Position numbers and translations under genes: made by a program. Below are positions 6,463 through 14,494 of a stretch of 16,875 bases of DNA, in pieces. Position 1 is the first letter of the stretch. Each line of letters opens with the position of its first letter. This DNA comes from Desemzia sp045528445 (GTDB lineage: Bacteria; Bacillota; Bacilli; Lactobacillales; Carnobacteriaceae), in contig NZ_JBGQQU010000040.1 in the NCBI RefSeq assembly GCF_045528445.1, positions 1-16,875 on the forward strand, in the 5' to 3' direction. Below the pieces are notes generated by a model. It ran no database searches. It was not told the origin of the DNA and saw nothing but the letters and a program-made list of their open reading frames with translations.

Positions 6463-7926
6463 TTAACTGATCTCCTGACTCTGAAACTTATCTTTTTTAA
6501 CATATTGGAAAACACCAATATAGTACCAAAAAACTATACCTACAACATCTCGATTATTATATAAAATATGAGATTCCACAAAATCTTCTGCGAACAACCC
6601 TAAAAGTAAACAAAATATTAAAGCAAAAAACTGGTAGTCAATCGTTGGTTTTTTAAAACTCAATAAATATTGAGTATTATCCTTTAATGTTAGTAATACA
6701 AAAACTGCAATAATTGCAAATCCAATAATTCCTGAATTCACGATTGTTTGTACATAAACATTATGCATATTTCCACCTGATCTTTTAAGCTCTTTTATAT
6801 CCATTTCTGATAATTTTGACTCATCCAAAAAGGCAGAAACATCTCTGCCTTCTCGATATACTTCAGGGTCTGTAATGCCTAATAAAGGATTTTGTTTAAA
6901 TACATTTATACCTGCAGTCCAAATGGTGAATCTTCCAGAAGAAGCTTCAGCACCTTCTGACGAATGCTTAATAGCTATCTTATGAACAGGGGTAACCTCT
7001 TTGTCTTCTTTACCAGATATAGTATCTTCCTTAGAAAATTGACTCTCTATATTTTGCACAAAACTTGGAACATACCCTAAATTTTCTCTCAATAGAGTTG
7101 TACTAAACGTAGCTATTACCATAACGACTCCGTACATTAATAAAGTCAACATAGTCGCTTTCCATATACTTTTTAACTTTTCACTTAATACTGGAACTAC
7201 AATCAAAGTTGCTATAAAAAATGAAATAACAAAAAGAGACAGCATCGTTCCTCTTGAAGAAGATAGTGTAAAATAAAGATATTGCACAATTAAATTTATA
7301 ATATAAAATTTAGAAAAATTATGCCACCTTGTTCTTTTTATACTATTGTTTAAAAGCGAAGCCATAACAGATAACATTCCAAAAATAGAACCTACATTTG
7401 GACTAGAATACACACCAAATAAACGCGATTCAATAAAACCTTGTCTCGCATCGTTTGCACCTATTGTCTGTATGTAAGAAACATGAAAAATAAACATCAC
7501 TAAGGAAATAACTCCCGCTATAAATACCATAATAATCAATATATCATTAAAAGTTGTAAGGTTTTTTTTAACTGTTAAACGATCTTGTTTTTGACTTATC
7601 GGATAAACAATAAAAAAATTAATCATCATAAAAATCAAATTGTAAATCCCTCTTATTAAAGCATGATCATAATTTATTATTGTTGAAAGTAAGTATGCTA
7701 CGATCGCCATTAGTAACAAATACCAATAACTGCTTTTAAACATCTCACGGTCTGTGAAAAAATCTTTTGCTATAATAATACCTCCCCATACCATACACAC
7801 GAATAATGGGTAGCGTTCAATATCTAATGTTGCCGGCATAAAAAATAAAATACAAAGTGCTAAATAAATCTTGCGAAATAAATCTTTATCAAAAAAATAG
7901 CGTTTACTTGTTGCAACTAAACTCAT
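6463..7926 (-). CDS. wzy: Wzy-type polymerase / O-antigen ligase family membrane protein
   Basis: Integral membrane protein of 487 aa, predicted to join lipid-linked repeat units at the outer face of the membrane. Roughly ten to twelve hydrophobic segments flank a large polar loop at about residues 285-370. That loop carries SSGRFTIWTAGINVFKQNPL and later GGNMHNVYVQTIVNSG, the arrangement seen in the Wzy_C/O-antigen ligase family, where an Arg and a His-containing motif lie in the main periplasmic or extracellular loop. RLFGVYSSPN and SSSRGTML are also family-like. Its ATG overlaps the GT4 stop by 4 bp (ATGA), with GGGAG upstream, and its TAA directly abuts the sialyltransferase ATG, so these three are translationally coupled. 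Family members diverge widely, so ligase versus polymerase is decided by context. Confidence 0.82.
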   Translation of the reverse strand: MSLVATSKRYFFDKDLFRKIYLALCILFFMPATLDIERYPLFVCMVWGGIIIAKDFFTDREMFKSSYWYLLLMAIVAYLLSTIINYDHALIRGIYNLIFMMINFFIVYPISQKQDRLTVKKNLTTFNDILIIMVFIAGVISLVMFIFHVSYIQTIGANDARQGFIESRLFGVYSSPNVGSIFGMLSVMASLLNNSIKRTRWHNFSKFYIINLIVQYLYFTLSSSRGTMLSLFVISFFIATLIVVPVLSEKLKSIWKATMLTLLMYGVVMVIATFSTTLLRENLGYVPSFVQNIESQFSKEDTISGKEDKEVTPVHKIAIKHSSEGAEASSGRFTIWTAGINVFKQNPLLGITDPEVYREGRDVSAFLDESKLSEMDIKELKRSGGNMHNVYVQTIVNSGIIGFAIIAVFVLLTLKDNTQYLLSFKKPTIDYQFFALIFCLLLGLFAEDFVESHILYNNRDVVGIVFWYYIGVFQYVKKDKFQSQEIS

Positions 7927-9035
7927 CCGTTTATCTCTCCCAACTTACTCAAATATATCGTTTCTAATTGCTTAGCTGTTTTTTTCATATCATATACTTC
8001 CATTTCTTTATATGGAGAATTTTGTAACGGTTCTTGTAAAATAATATGAGCCCACTGTCCGACCTCTTCATCTAAGGAAACAAAATGAACATTTTCAGAT
8101 AGCTTTGTTTCTTTTGATACTTCACTAGAAAGAACTAATTTAAGATTAGCCGCTTGTGCCTCAACAGCTGAAATAGGTAATCCTTCATATAGCGATGGCA
8201 TTAAAAAAACGTCCATTGATTTTAATAATTGAGGAATATCGTCTCTCACTCCCAAAAATGAAACCTTTGCTTCTAAGCCTTTGCTTCTTACTTTTTCCGT
8301 TATTACAGGAAGTAAACTACCTTCTCCGATTAAAATTAAATGGCTGTTTTCGTGAAGTTTAATAGTTTGTTCAAATATATCAATTAAAAACGAATGATTC
8401 TTTTGTTCCTCAAATCGGCCGATATTTCCCACCACAAAGGCATCTTCTGATATATTTAAAGATTCTCGAATAGCCGCTTTTGTCTCAGAGACGTTACGAT
8501 ATAATTCTAAATCAATACCATTTGGTACAAAGATAAAAGGTTGCTCTTTTCCGTACAAAGCTATTCCCGCTTCATGCGAGCATGCCAAAAAATCAGTAGC
8601 ATTTTCTCGCATAAGTTTATCAAAAACTTTTCTTAGCATTTTCAATATTACATTCTTTCCTTTTCCATCTGATGTTGCATGGCTATGAACAACTCTTTTT
8701 TTGATACCTGCTTTTTTAGCCAAAAGTAAATTTAGGCCGCCGCCAAAAAAAACTTCGCTATGAACAACATCAAAATCTTTATCCTTCAATAATTTTTTTA
8801 CAGCTTTAATATAAGCTATAATATTTTTTTTAGGATTAGGTACACTATAGATATGTCCCCCCAAAGAGTGAATTTCATCATTATATGGACGAACATCTTC
8901 AAAATCATGATAAATTAAAAAATCAAATACGATTTTATCTCGATCTATATTGCGAAAAGCATTCATCATAAATGTTTCTGCTCCACCTTTTCCCATTCTG
9001 CCTTGAAAGTGAAGAACTCTTATCTGTTTTGACAC
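7923..9035 (-). CDS. GT4-family glycosyltransferase
   Basis: Cytoplasmic GT-B glycosyltransferase of 370 aa that adds one sugar from a nucleotide donor to the lipid-linked intermediate. The N-terminal domain has RVLHFQGRMGKGGAETFMMN, the acceptor-side glycine-rich start typical of capsule GT4 enzymes. The C-terminal donor domain shows FVPNGIDLELYR, VGNIGRFEEQKNH, LIGEGSLLP and the E-x7-E motif in SLYEGLPISAVEAQ. Length is normal. The start is a GTG at 9035 with GGAG 9 nt upstream. The last four bases overlap the polymerase start. Donor and linkage cannot be told from sequence. Confidence 0.88.
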   Translation of the reverse strand: MSKQIRVLHFQGRMGKGGAETFMMNAFRNIDRDKIVFDFLIYHDFEDVRPYNDEIHSLGGHIYSVPNPKKNIIAYIKAVKKLLKDKDFDVVHSEVFFGGGLNLLLAKKAGIKKRVVHSHATSDGKGKNVILKMLRKVFDKLMRENATDFLACSHEAGIALYGKEQPFIFVPNGIDLELYRNVSETKAAIRESLNISEDAFVVGNIGRFEEQKNHSFLIDIFEQTIKLHENSHLILIGEGSLLPVITEKVRSKGLEAKVSFLGVRDDIPQLLKSMDVFLMPSLYEGLPISAVEAQAANLKLVLSSEVSKETKLSENVHFVSLDEEVGQWAHIILQEPLQNSPYKEMEVYDMKKTAKQLETIYLSKLGEING

Positions 9036-9059
9036 TTATTATCACTCCATTATCTCACT

Positions 9060-10103
9060 TTAAAAATTACTTTTTAGTTTCTCAATAACTTTAGGCGAAG
9101 TTGTGCTTATCAAGTAAATCATCATTGATGCAAAATAATTAATAGTAACTGATTTTGATTTAAATAACCACTTCATTATCCATCTGATTTTGGTATCCGT
9201 TAGACTGATAGACGCAGCAGATTGAACAACTGAACTTTGAACGATATTTTTTATATAACTTGTCTTTTCCTTGAAATCAAGTGGACACTCTTTACTATGA
9301 ATAGGCATAATACAAGACATAACACCCTTTAAAAATAATGCACTGGAACCTTCTTGATTTTTATCTGTTAATGATAATAATTCCTGATAAAATTCAACAA
9401 AAGTATCATACTTATTGAATAAAAATTTATTTGTTAAGCTATTTTTCCCATCAAATGAATATTGGTATAAAACTTTATCCATGGCGATACACTTTTCAAC
9501 ATGTTTATAATATCTTAAATTAAATAAACGATCCTCACAACTTTTATACGGTGGAAAAGAAATAGCCTGTTTTTTAATAATATCTAATCTAAATACTTTA
9601 TTCCAAACTACATACAGTAATTGCTGATTCATTAATGGATAGACAGCCTTCAAAAATTCTCCATGATTCTCATAAGTTTCACTTGGTGCTGAAATAGTAC
9701 GAGAACTTACAACTTCATTATCATCAATAATTTTCATTTCATAAGAAGATACAATTAAGTCTACAGAATCATCAGCCAATAATGCAGCATAAGTTCCCAG
9801 TGTATCTGAATTGATTTCATCATCAGCATCAAACAAAAGTAAGTATTTACCTTTAGTACGTTCAATCCCTTTATTACGAGCATTCCCTGGTCCGCCATTC
9901 GGTATAGTAAAGTAAATAATGTGGTTATCTTTTACTGAGTAATTTTCAAGTATCTGTTCAGTATTATCAGTAGAACCATCATTTACCAATATTAATTCAA
10001 AATTACTGAACGTTTGTTTCTGCATACTTTCTATCATTTTGCCGACAGTTCTTTCGGAATTATAAACTGGTACGACAACACTAAAGAAAGGAATTTTATT
10101 CAT
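9060..10103 (-). CDS. GT2-family glycosyltransferase
   Basis: GT-A glycosyltransferase of 347 aa, likely the second or third step of repeat-unit assembly on the inner membrane face. The catalytic domain lies at the N-terminus: FFSVVVPVYNSERTVGKMIE, FELILVNDGSTDNTEQIL, GGPGNARNKGI and the metal-binding DADD (LLFDADDEI at about residues 89-97). CEDRLFNLRYY follows, as in many capsule GT2 enzymes. A C-terminal extension of about 120 aa has hydrophobic stretches that could associate with the membrane. The ATG is 28 bp after the priming transferase stop, with AAAGGA about 10 nt before it. It is separated by 24 bp from the GT4 start. Sugar specificity unknown. Confidence 0.88.
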   Translation of the reverse strand: MNKIPFFSVVVPVYNSERTVGKMIESMQKQTFSNFELILVNDGSTDNTEQILENYSVKDNHIIYFTIPNGGPGNARNKGIERTKGKYLLLFDADDEINSDTLGTYAALLADDSVDLIVSSYEMKIIDDNEVVSSRTISAPSETYENHGEFLKAVYPLMNQQLLYVVWNKVFRLDIIKKQAISFPPYKSCEDRLFNLRYYKHVEKCIAMDKVLYQYSFDGKNSLTNKFLFNKYDTFVEFYQELLSLTDKNQEGSSALFLKGVMSCIMPIHSKECPLDFKEKTSYIKNIVQSSVVQSAASISLTDTKIRWIMKWLFKSKSVTINYFASMMIYLISTTSPKVIEKLKSNF

Positions 10104-10131
10104 TACACTCTTTTCCTTTCACCTATAAAGG

Positions 10132-11517
10132 TTAATCTAAAATTTTTATATTTTCTGGAAATTCTTTTCTAACTAACATTTCGTCTTCATCTAACCCTTT
10201 AGATGAAACTTTATCAAATAATATCTTAATTGTCTGCAGCATAATTTTAATGTCTAGTAAAATAGAATACTTCTTAATATACAATAAATCAAAATTTAAC
10301 TTGCTGTTAAAATCTGATGCATATTTTCCGTATACTTGTGCATAACCCGTTATTCCAGCCCTCACATTGTGTCTTAAATAATAATAAGGGTTTTCTTCTT
10401 TGAATTGTTCTACAAAAAAAGGACGTTCCGGACGTGGGCCAACTACTGACATTTCGCCTTTTAACACATTAAATAATTGAGGTAATTCATCAATTCTTAA
10501 AGATCTTAAATATTTACCAACGGTTGTCACCCTATTGTCATTAGATGTCGCTAAAATAGGCCCCGTTTCCTTTTCAGCAGTTGCACTCATCGTTCTAAAC
10601 TTTAGAATGTTAAATTCTTCACCATTCTGAGTAATTCGAACTTGTTTATAAAAAATTGGACCTTCAGAGGTTGCTTTCACTAATATTGCTGTTATTAGCA
10701 ATATAGGGGATGTCAATATAATTAGAAACAAAGAAAACACGATATCAACCAACCGTTTGATTGCCCCATCCTCTGCAGGAATCCTGAAATCTGAGACTTC
10801 AATGATACTTTCATCCTCAATATTCATAATGTTAGGATTTACCAAAATCAGGTTTTCAAAACTTGTTGTTAAAAAGATTTTTTTTTCTTTCTTTATTAAT
10901 AAGTCATATATTCTTCTTTTTTCTTTTTCATTCAGCTGACTTGCAATATAAACTATATCAATTTCATCTAATTTTTTTTCGATATTCTGATAAAAATTGT
11001 CTACTACCGCCATTGTGATCTTATGACGTTCATTTTTTGCTTCTCCAAAATTTTGAACAGCTGCAAGAATATCTTTTTTTGTTCCTACAACCATTACTTT
11101 CATTGTTCCATTAAAATTCAGGTAAAAATTATATACTATTATTCTCCATAGAAATAACATAACAGTTCCTACGACTAAATTTATTAACAATACCGACCTT
11201 GGAAATGCAAACCATCTTCCTGCAAAAGTAACTGCCATAATTGCAAATGTCATCATAAATTGCACAATAACTGTAATGTAAAGAAAATCTATGAAAGATT
11301 TATTGTAAAGAATATAAACTCCAAAAAGAATATTTAAAATAACAAAAGCAATCGTCATATAAATAAAAGAGTTTGTATAAGCTTCAAAATTACGATGAGA
11401 TACGTTTTTTCCAAATTGTATAAAAAAAGAGAGAAGAATTGATAAATGGAAGATCAGTAAATCCATCACACCCATCACCATTTTTTTTGTTTTACTAAAT
11501 CTTTCTCTTTGTGCCAT
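10132..11517 (-). CDS. Polyprenyl glycosylphosphotransferase (priming sugar transferase)
   Basis: Starts repeat-unit assembly by moving a sugar-1-phosphate from a UDP-sugar to undecaprenyl phosphate. The 461-aa form has an N-terminal group of hydrophobic segments and a central CoA-binding-like domain (MKVMVVGTKKDILAAVQNF). The C-terminal bacterial sugar transferase domain starts at KRLVDIVFSLFL and has KFRTM, then RIDELPQLFNVLKGEMS followed by VVGPRPERP, including the catalytic Asp-Glu pair. This is the CpsE/WbaP-type long form. Start choice: ATG at 11517 with GGAGG 10 nt upstream; an upstream in-frame start at 11574 would overlap the promoter and lacks such a site. It is the first gene of the main operon. 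UDP-Gal or UDP-Glc specificity cannot be read. Confidence 0.93.
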   Translation of the reverse strand: MAQRERFSKTKKMVMGVMDLLIFHLSILLSFFIQFGKNVSHRNFEAYTNSFIYMTIAFVILNILFGVYILYNKSFIDFLYITVIVQFMMTFAIMAVTFAGRWFAFPRSVLLINLVVGTVMLFLWRIIVYNFYLNFNGTMKVMVVGTKKDILAAVQNFGEAKNERHKITMAVVDNFYQNIEKKLDEIDIVYIASQLNEKEKRRIYDLLIKKEKKIFLTTSFENLILVNPNIMNIEDESIIEVSDFRIPAEDGAIKRLVDIVFSLFLIILTSPILLITAILVKATSEGPIFYKQVRITQNGEEFNILKFRTMSATAEKETGPILATSNDNRVTTVGKYLRSLRIDELPQLFNVLKGEMSVVGPRPERPFFVEQFKEENPYYYLRHNVRAGITGYAQVYGKYASDFNSKLNFDLLYIKKYSILLDIKIMLQTIKILFDKVSSKGLDEDEMLVRKEFPENIKILD

Positions 11518-11557
11518 GAATATATTTCCTCCGATCAATCTTTTAAAATAGGACGAT

Positions 11558-11590
11558 ATTATAATACCATACAAATTAGAGAATTAACAC
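11558..11590 (-). promoter_or_regulatory. Likely promoter of the main polysaccharide operon
   Basis: The minus strand reads TGGTATTATAAT, which holds an extended -10 (TG-G-TATTAT, 11561-11569) overlapping a perfect TATAAT (11558-11563). A weak -35 (TTAATT) lies 18 bp upstream of TATAAT. It is about 40 bp before the ATG at 11517. Position and the extended -10 make it the best candidate start for the priming transferase operon. It lies outside the IS1380 remnant. Confidence 0.5.
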
Positions 11591-11780
11591 TTTTAGATTA
11601 AGAGTATTTTTAAAGAAAAATTCATTAGATTCTTTATATACCTGAACAATTCATATCTTTTATAAAGGGCTAAATTTTATCAATCATCTGTTTAGTTTTA
11701 TGGTCATTGGTTCTTTTTCTCAAAAATATTCTTCTAAATGGTTTAATTTCCTTTTGCTAACAGATTAAATTCAAGTAAGG

Positions 11781-12833
11781 CCTCATTTTAGGCGCACTTA
11801 TCCTAGCGGATTAGGTAACGAACTTTTTTAATTGCCCAATGAACGCAATTAACACTGAGGTACGTGAATGTTTTGTAGAATCCAATAAAATAGTTTCTAG
11901 TAAACGTGGTAACTACTTAATTTCAAGTAGTTTCTTCTTCCAGAATGAACAATCTTTCCAGCTACTTTAAAGAGAAATAAGCGAATAGTAGAAACCTGAT
12001 ACCCTTTCGTTTCATTGATAAAACAGAGTGTCTGCAAAGTTCATACAAATTTGGCGTTGCAATCCACTATCTGCACGTACCACAATAGTTCTTACTGTTG
12101 TTACAGATTGATAATGATCAAATAGTTGACGAGTAAATGCTGCGACAACTTTCGAGGTGTAGACTTTTTCAGGACGAAGTTCTGCTTCGAGAAAGTCTAC
12201 AGTAAGAACATCCAAGGCAACGAGTGAATGATAATCGGTTGTCTGGTAACGCGCATCACAATCGGTTATTTCTTGATTTCCAAAGGTATCACTGTGGGTA
12301 GAATCTAAATAAAAAATCATTTCATTCGTATTTCGGATCGTACGTGCTTTATCAATCAAGATTTGATTAACCTTTTGAAGCTGAACGATAATTTCTGTTG
12401 TCATCCGATTTTAGAAGTGTGAAATTGATAGCTGCGAAGCCAGCCGTGTTTTGTTTAAAACAGCTTGAAAGATAGGATCAGTTGCTAATATATTAGCAGA
12501 AAAATCTGTAGGATAGCCCAATTAACTGTAAGATGATTTGTTCCCGAATATATTCATTTTCATGAATATGATACAGTCGTTCGTCTTGAATCTGGATATT
12601 TTTACGTAGCATTCGGTTACACTTAAATTTACCCACGAATTCTTTTACCGCTATTAAGCCAGAATATGAAGTTAAATTTCCTCCAGAGTGAGATACTATA
12701 ACGTTTGAATTGAAAAGCAGACGATTTCCGTGTAAATTTGCCATTGAGAGAACCCTTTTCTTTGGTTAGGTTTAGTCGCTTTAACCATAGCAGACTGGGT
12801 TTTTTTTGTACATTCAAAGGGTGCGAATGAAGG
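11781..12833 (-). mobile_element. Degenerate IS1380-family element
   Basis: A dead insertion sequence of about 1.05 kb surrounds the broken transposase. The borders are proposed from an imperfect repeat that begins CCT at both ends: CCTCATTTTAGGCGCACTT at 11781 on plus, and CCTTCATTCGCACC read inward from 12833 on minus. They share CCT, CATT and CGCAC with gaps. The distance of each border from the transposase ends (about 70 and 90 bp) fits an IS. No matching flanking duplication is evident. A full IS1380 element is larger (about 1.6 kb), in line with the internal deletion. It separates the second polymerase gene from the main operon. Confidence 0.55.
11849..12744 (-). pseudogene. IS1380-family transposase, internally deleted and frameshifted
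   Basis: The N-terminus is MANLHGNRLLFNSN followed by SGGNLTSYSGLIAVKEFVG, typical of IS1380 transposases. A frameshift near 12515-12522 breaks the frame; beyond it the sequence reads GYPTDFSANILATDPIFQAV and NKTRLASQLSISHF, then TAA at 12411-12413. The frame then stays open to 12012 with FYLDSTHSDTFGNQE, VALDVLTVDFLEAELRPEKV and VVRADSGLQ, including Asp-rich catalytic-core motifs. After the stop at 12012, in another frame, comes the C-terminus: TKGYQVSTIRLFLFKVAG, KIVHSGRRNYLKLSSYHVY, a TAG at 11897-11899, then KLFYWILQNIHVPQC. About 130-150 residues between the last two blocks are missing. Four lesions, so it is certainly inactive. Confidence 0.85.
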
Positions 12834-12918
12834 AAACAAAATAGATGGGTATAACAAGGTTTTTGAAGTGTGTTTGAAAAACTATGAAATATTCAGGATA
12901 TAGTTCCTACTTTAAGAT

Positions 12919-14118
12919 CTACCATTTACTATTTATTTTGCTGCTTTGCTTCATATAAATAAATAAAAGCAATAAGTAAATCCAAAATCCAGAAGATAGA
13001 TATCCCCCTTTTTGAAAGTTTAACGCTACAAATAATAACCCCATCTTAAAGTTAACTTTAGCCGTATATAGGCTAAACAGGCAGAAAAGAACAAACGCAA
13101 CAATCCCTAAATCCGATAAAATATATGCATAGATATTCCAAATGTCAGCTGTATGCCCTATGCCATTTCCTCTAAATAAATGATCTATATTCACGTATTT
13201 CCAGCTATCCAGTAACCTACCAGTTGCAGACAAATCTTCACCATTTAAAATAGCAATGGTCCTTTCGATGATTGTCTCATTTATTAAATCCCATGATAAA
13301 AACATAAGCAATCCGATTATTCCTATATATAGGTACATAAAGTTATTCCATTTAAATTGCTTTATTTTTCCTTCGTCTAATAAATACATTAATTGAGTAA
13401 GCAACATAACTCCAATTGCACTATAGGAAAATGTTAAAACGATTGTTAAAGTAAGAACCAAATTGTAGCTTAGCTTTATCTTTATATCTTGTTTATTAAA
13501 GTAGTTCATTCCAAGAATAATGTTTAAATAATAACCTAAATATGAAGGTTCTGAAAAAATGCTCCTTGTTCGAATAAAATCAAGGTTTTGATTAAACGCA
13601 TAACTCATTCGATCTGTTCTTGTAAACTTCCAAAAAAACTCATAAGGTAATGATCCGTTAGAATATATTGCTATTGTAATATATATTCCAATTATACAAA
13701 TAATAATAGCAATAATATTATTCATTTTTAAAAATCGGTTAAATAAATTATTGTCTTTAAAATAGTTATAAAAACTAACGAGTATAATAGAATAAAAAGA
13801 TATCTTTATTAACGCGGCAATTCCAACTTTTAAAACAAATTCATTATTGCTATAGTAATTCGCTAAAATGTTTAGAGAAACAATAATTAATATTGATGCA
13901 ATCCATCCAATCTGTTTCTTGGTTATTTTAAAATTCCCACTAATAAACAGAAAAAATAATGCAATACTTAATATGCACTCACTGAATGTAAAGATATCAA
14001 ACATCCAATCTGTTAATACGAAAGAAGTACTTAACAGCACAATAAAAATACTATTCCAAAATTGAAGATGTTTTTTATTATACTGTATATATTTCCCCAT
14101 TAAACTTGTAAGTCTCAC
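12919..14118 (-). CDS. Second polymerase-like membrane protein (Wzy/O-antigen polymerase type)
   Basis: Polytopic membrane protein of 399 aa with about ten hydrophobic segments. SIFSEPSYLGYYLNIILGMN is the EPS-y-x-x-y pattern common in Wzy-like polymerases. ATGRLLDSWKYVN with RGNGIGHTADIWN in a late loop matches the region that carries the functional Arg in that family. It may polymerise a repeat unit, but another polymerase-like gene lies in the main operon (6463-7926), so its present role is uncertain. Start: GTG at 14118 with GAAGGG 7 nt upstream; the next ATG (codon 7) has no such site. It has its own promoter and no gene closely behind it: the IS1380 remnant starts within about 90 bp of its stop. 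It could belong to an older version of the locus. Confidence 0.72.
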   Translation of the reverse strand: MRLTSLMGKYIQYNKKHLQFWNSIFIVLLSTSFVLTDWMFDIFTFSECILSIALFFLFISGNFKITKKQIGWIASILIIVSLNILANYYSNNEFVLKVGIAALIKISFYSIILVSFYNYFKDNNLFNRFLKMNNIIAIIICIIGIYITIAIYSNGSLPYEFFWKFTRTDRMSYAFNQNLDFIRTRSIFSEPSYLGYYLNIILGMNYFNKQDIKIKLSYNLVLTLTIVLTFSYSAIGVMLLTQLMYLLDEGKIKQFKWNNFMYLYIGIIGLLMFLSWDLINETIIERTIAILNGEDLSATGRLLDSWKYVNIDHLFRGNGIGHTADIWNIYAYILSDLGIVAFVLFCLFSLYTAKVNFKMGLLFVALNFQKGGYLSSGFWIYLLLLFIYMKQSSKINSKW

Positions 14119-14424
14119 GTAATTACCCTTCTTTCATTTATTTTTAACTGCAAATTTCATTCTATTTTATTATTCATCCATAAAAGAATTACAAAACTAA
14201 TATACAATTCTTTGAATGTTTATTATTAGAATTACTTGCAATTGTAGCTATTAATCATAGATAATTGTATTCACTATCACTAATAAAACTGATTTAATTT
14301 AGTAATAAAATATCGCACTTAACGTTTAACTTTCTTTTATAAACATTTAAAAAACCATATTATAGGTATCATATCAAATATACACAAGAATAGGGTTATA
14401 TTTTGCTAAAGTTTTTTATAAAAT
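14119..14424. other. Intergenic region: promoter and long leader of the second polymerase
   Basis: No gene is visible. The part next to 14359-14387 holds a promoter (listed separately), which leaves a leader of about 230 nt before the GTG at 14118. The leader is very AT-rich and I see no strong hairpin or recognised riboswitch in it. Confidence 0.5.
14359..14387 (-). promoter_or_regulatory. Promoter of the second polymerase gene
   Basis: On the minus strand TTGTGT (14382-14387) and a perfect TATAAT (14359-14364) are separated by exactly 17 bp. Three of six -35 bases match. It lies downstream of the terminator at 14425-14460, so the polymerase gene looks independently transcribed. This is the best-formed promoter in the window. 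Confidence 0.6.
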
Positions 14425-14460
14425 AAGGATCGCAAAGTAAAAATCACTTTAACGATCCTT
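14425..14460. terminator. Strong intrinsic terminator hairpin
   Basis: AAGGATCG (14425-14432) pairs with CGATCCTT (14453-14460), with AAAGT and ACTTT pairing inside. On the minus strand it is followed by ATTTTATAAAAAA and sits 35 bp beyond the phosphoglycerol transferase stop at 14495. On the plus strand it is followed by TTTCTCTTATTTTTTT, so it may work in both directions. Confidence 0.75.
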
Positions 14461-14494
14461 TCTCTTATTTTTTTCAATTAAAACATCTACATAT

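Noticed and set aside
11481..11488. Run of eight A in the coding strand near the start of the priming transferase
   Set aside because: A-runs of this length are common in DNA this AT-rich and encode ordinary Lys codons; not comparable with the G10 tract as a switch.
12629..12817. Minus-strand open frame of 62 codons overlapping the IS1380 transposase start
   Set aside because: The overlapping frame beginning at 12744 matches the IS1380 N-terminus; this one does not and is an out-of-frame shadow.
13868..14065. Plus-strand open frame of 65 codons opposite the second polymerase
   Set aside because: Antisense to a clear membrane protein and without a start signal.
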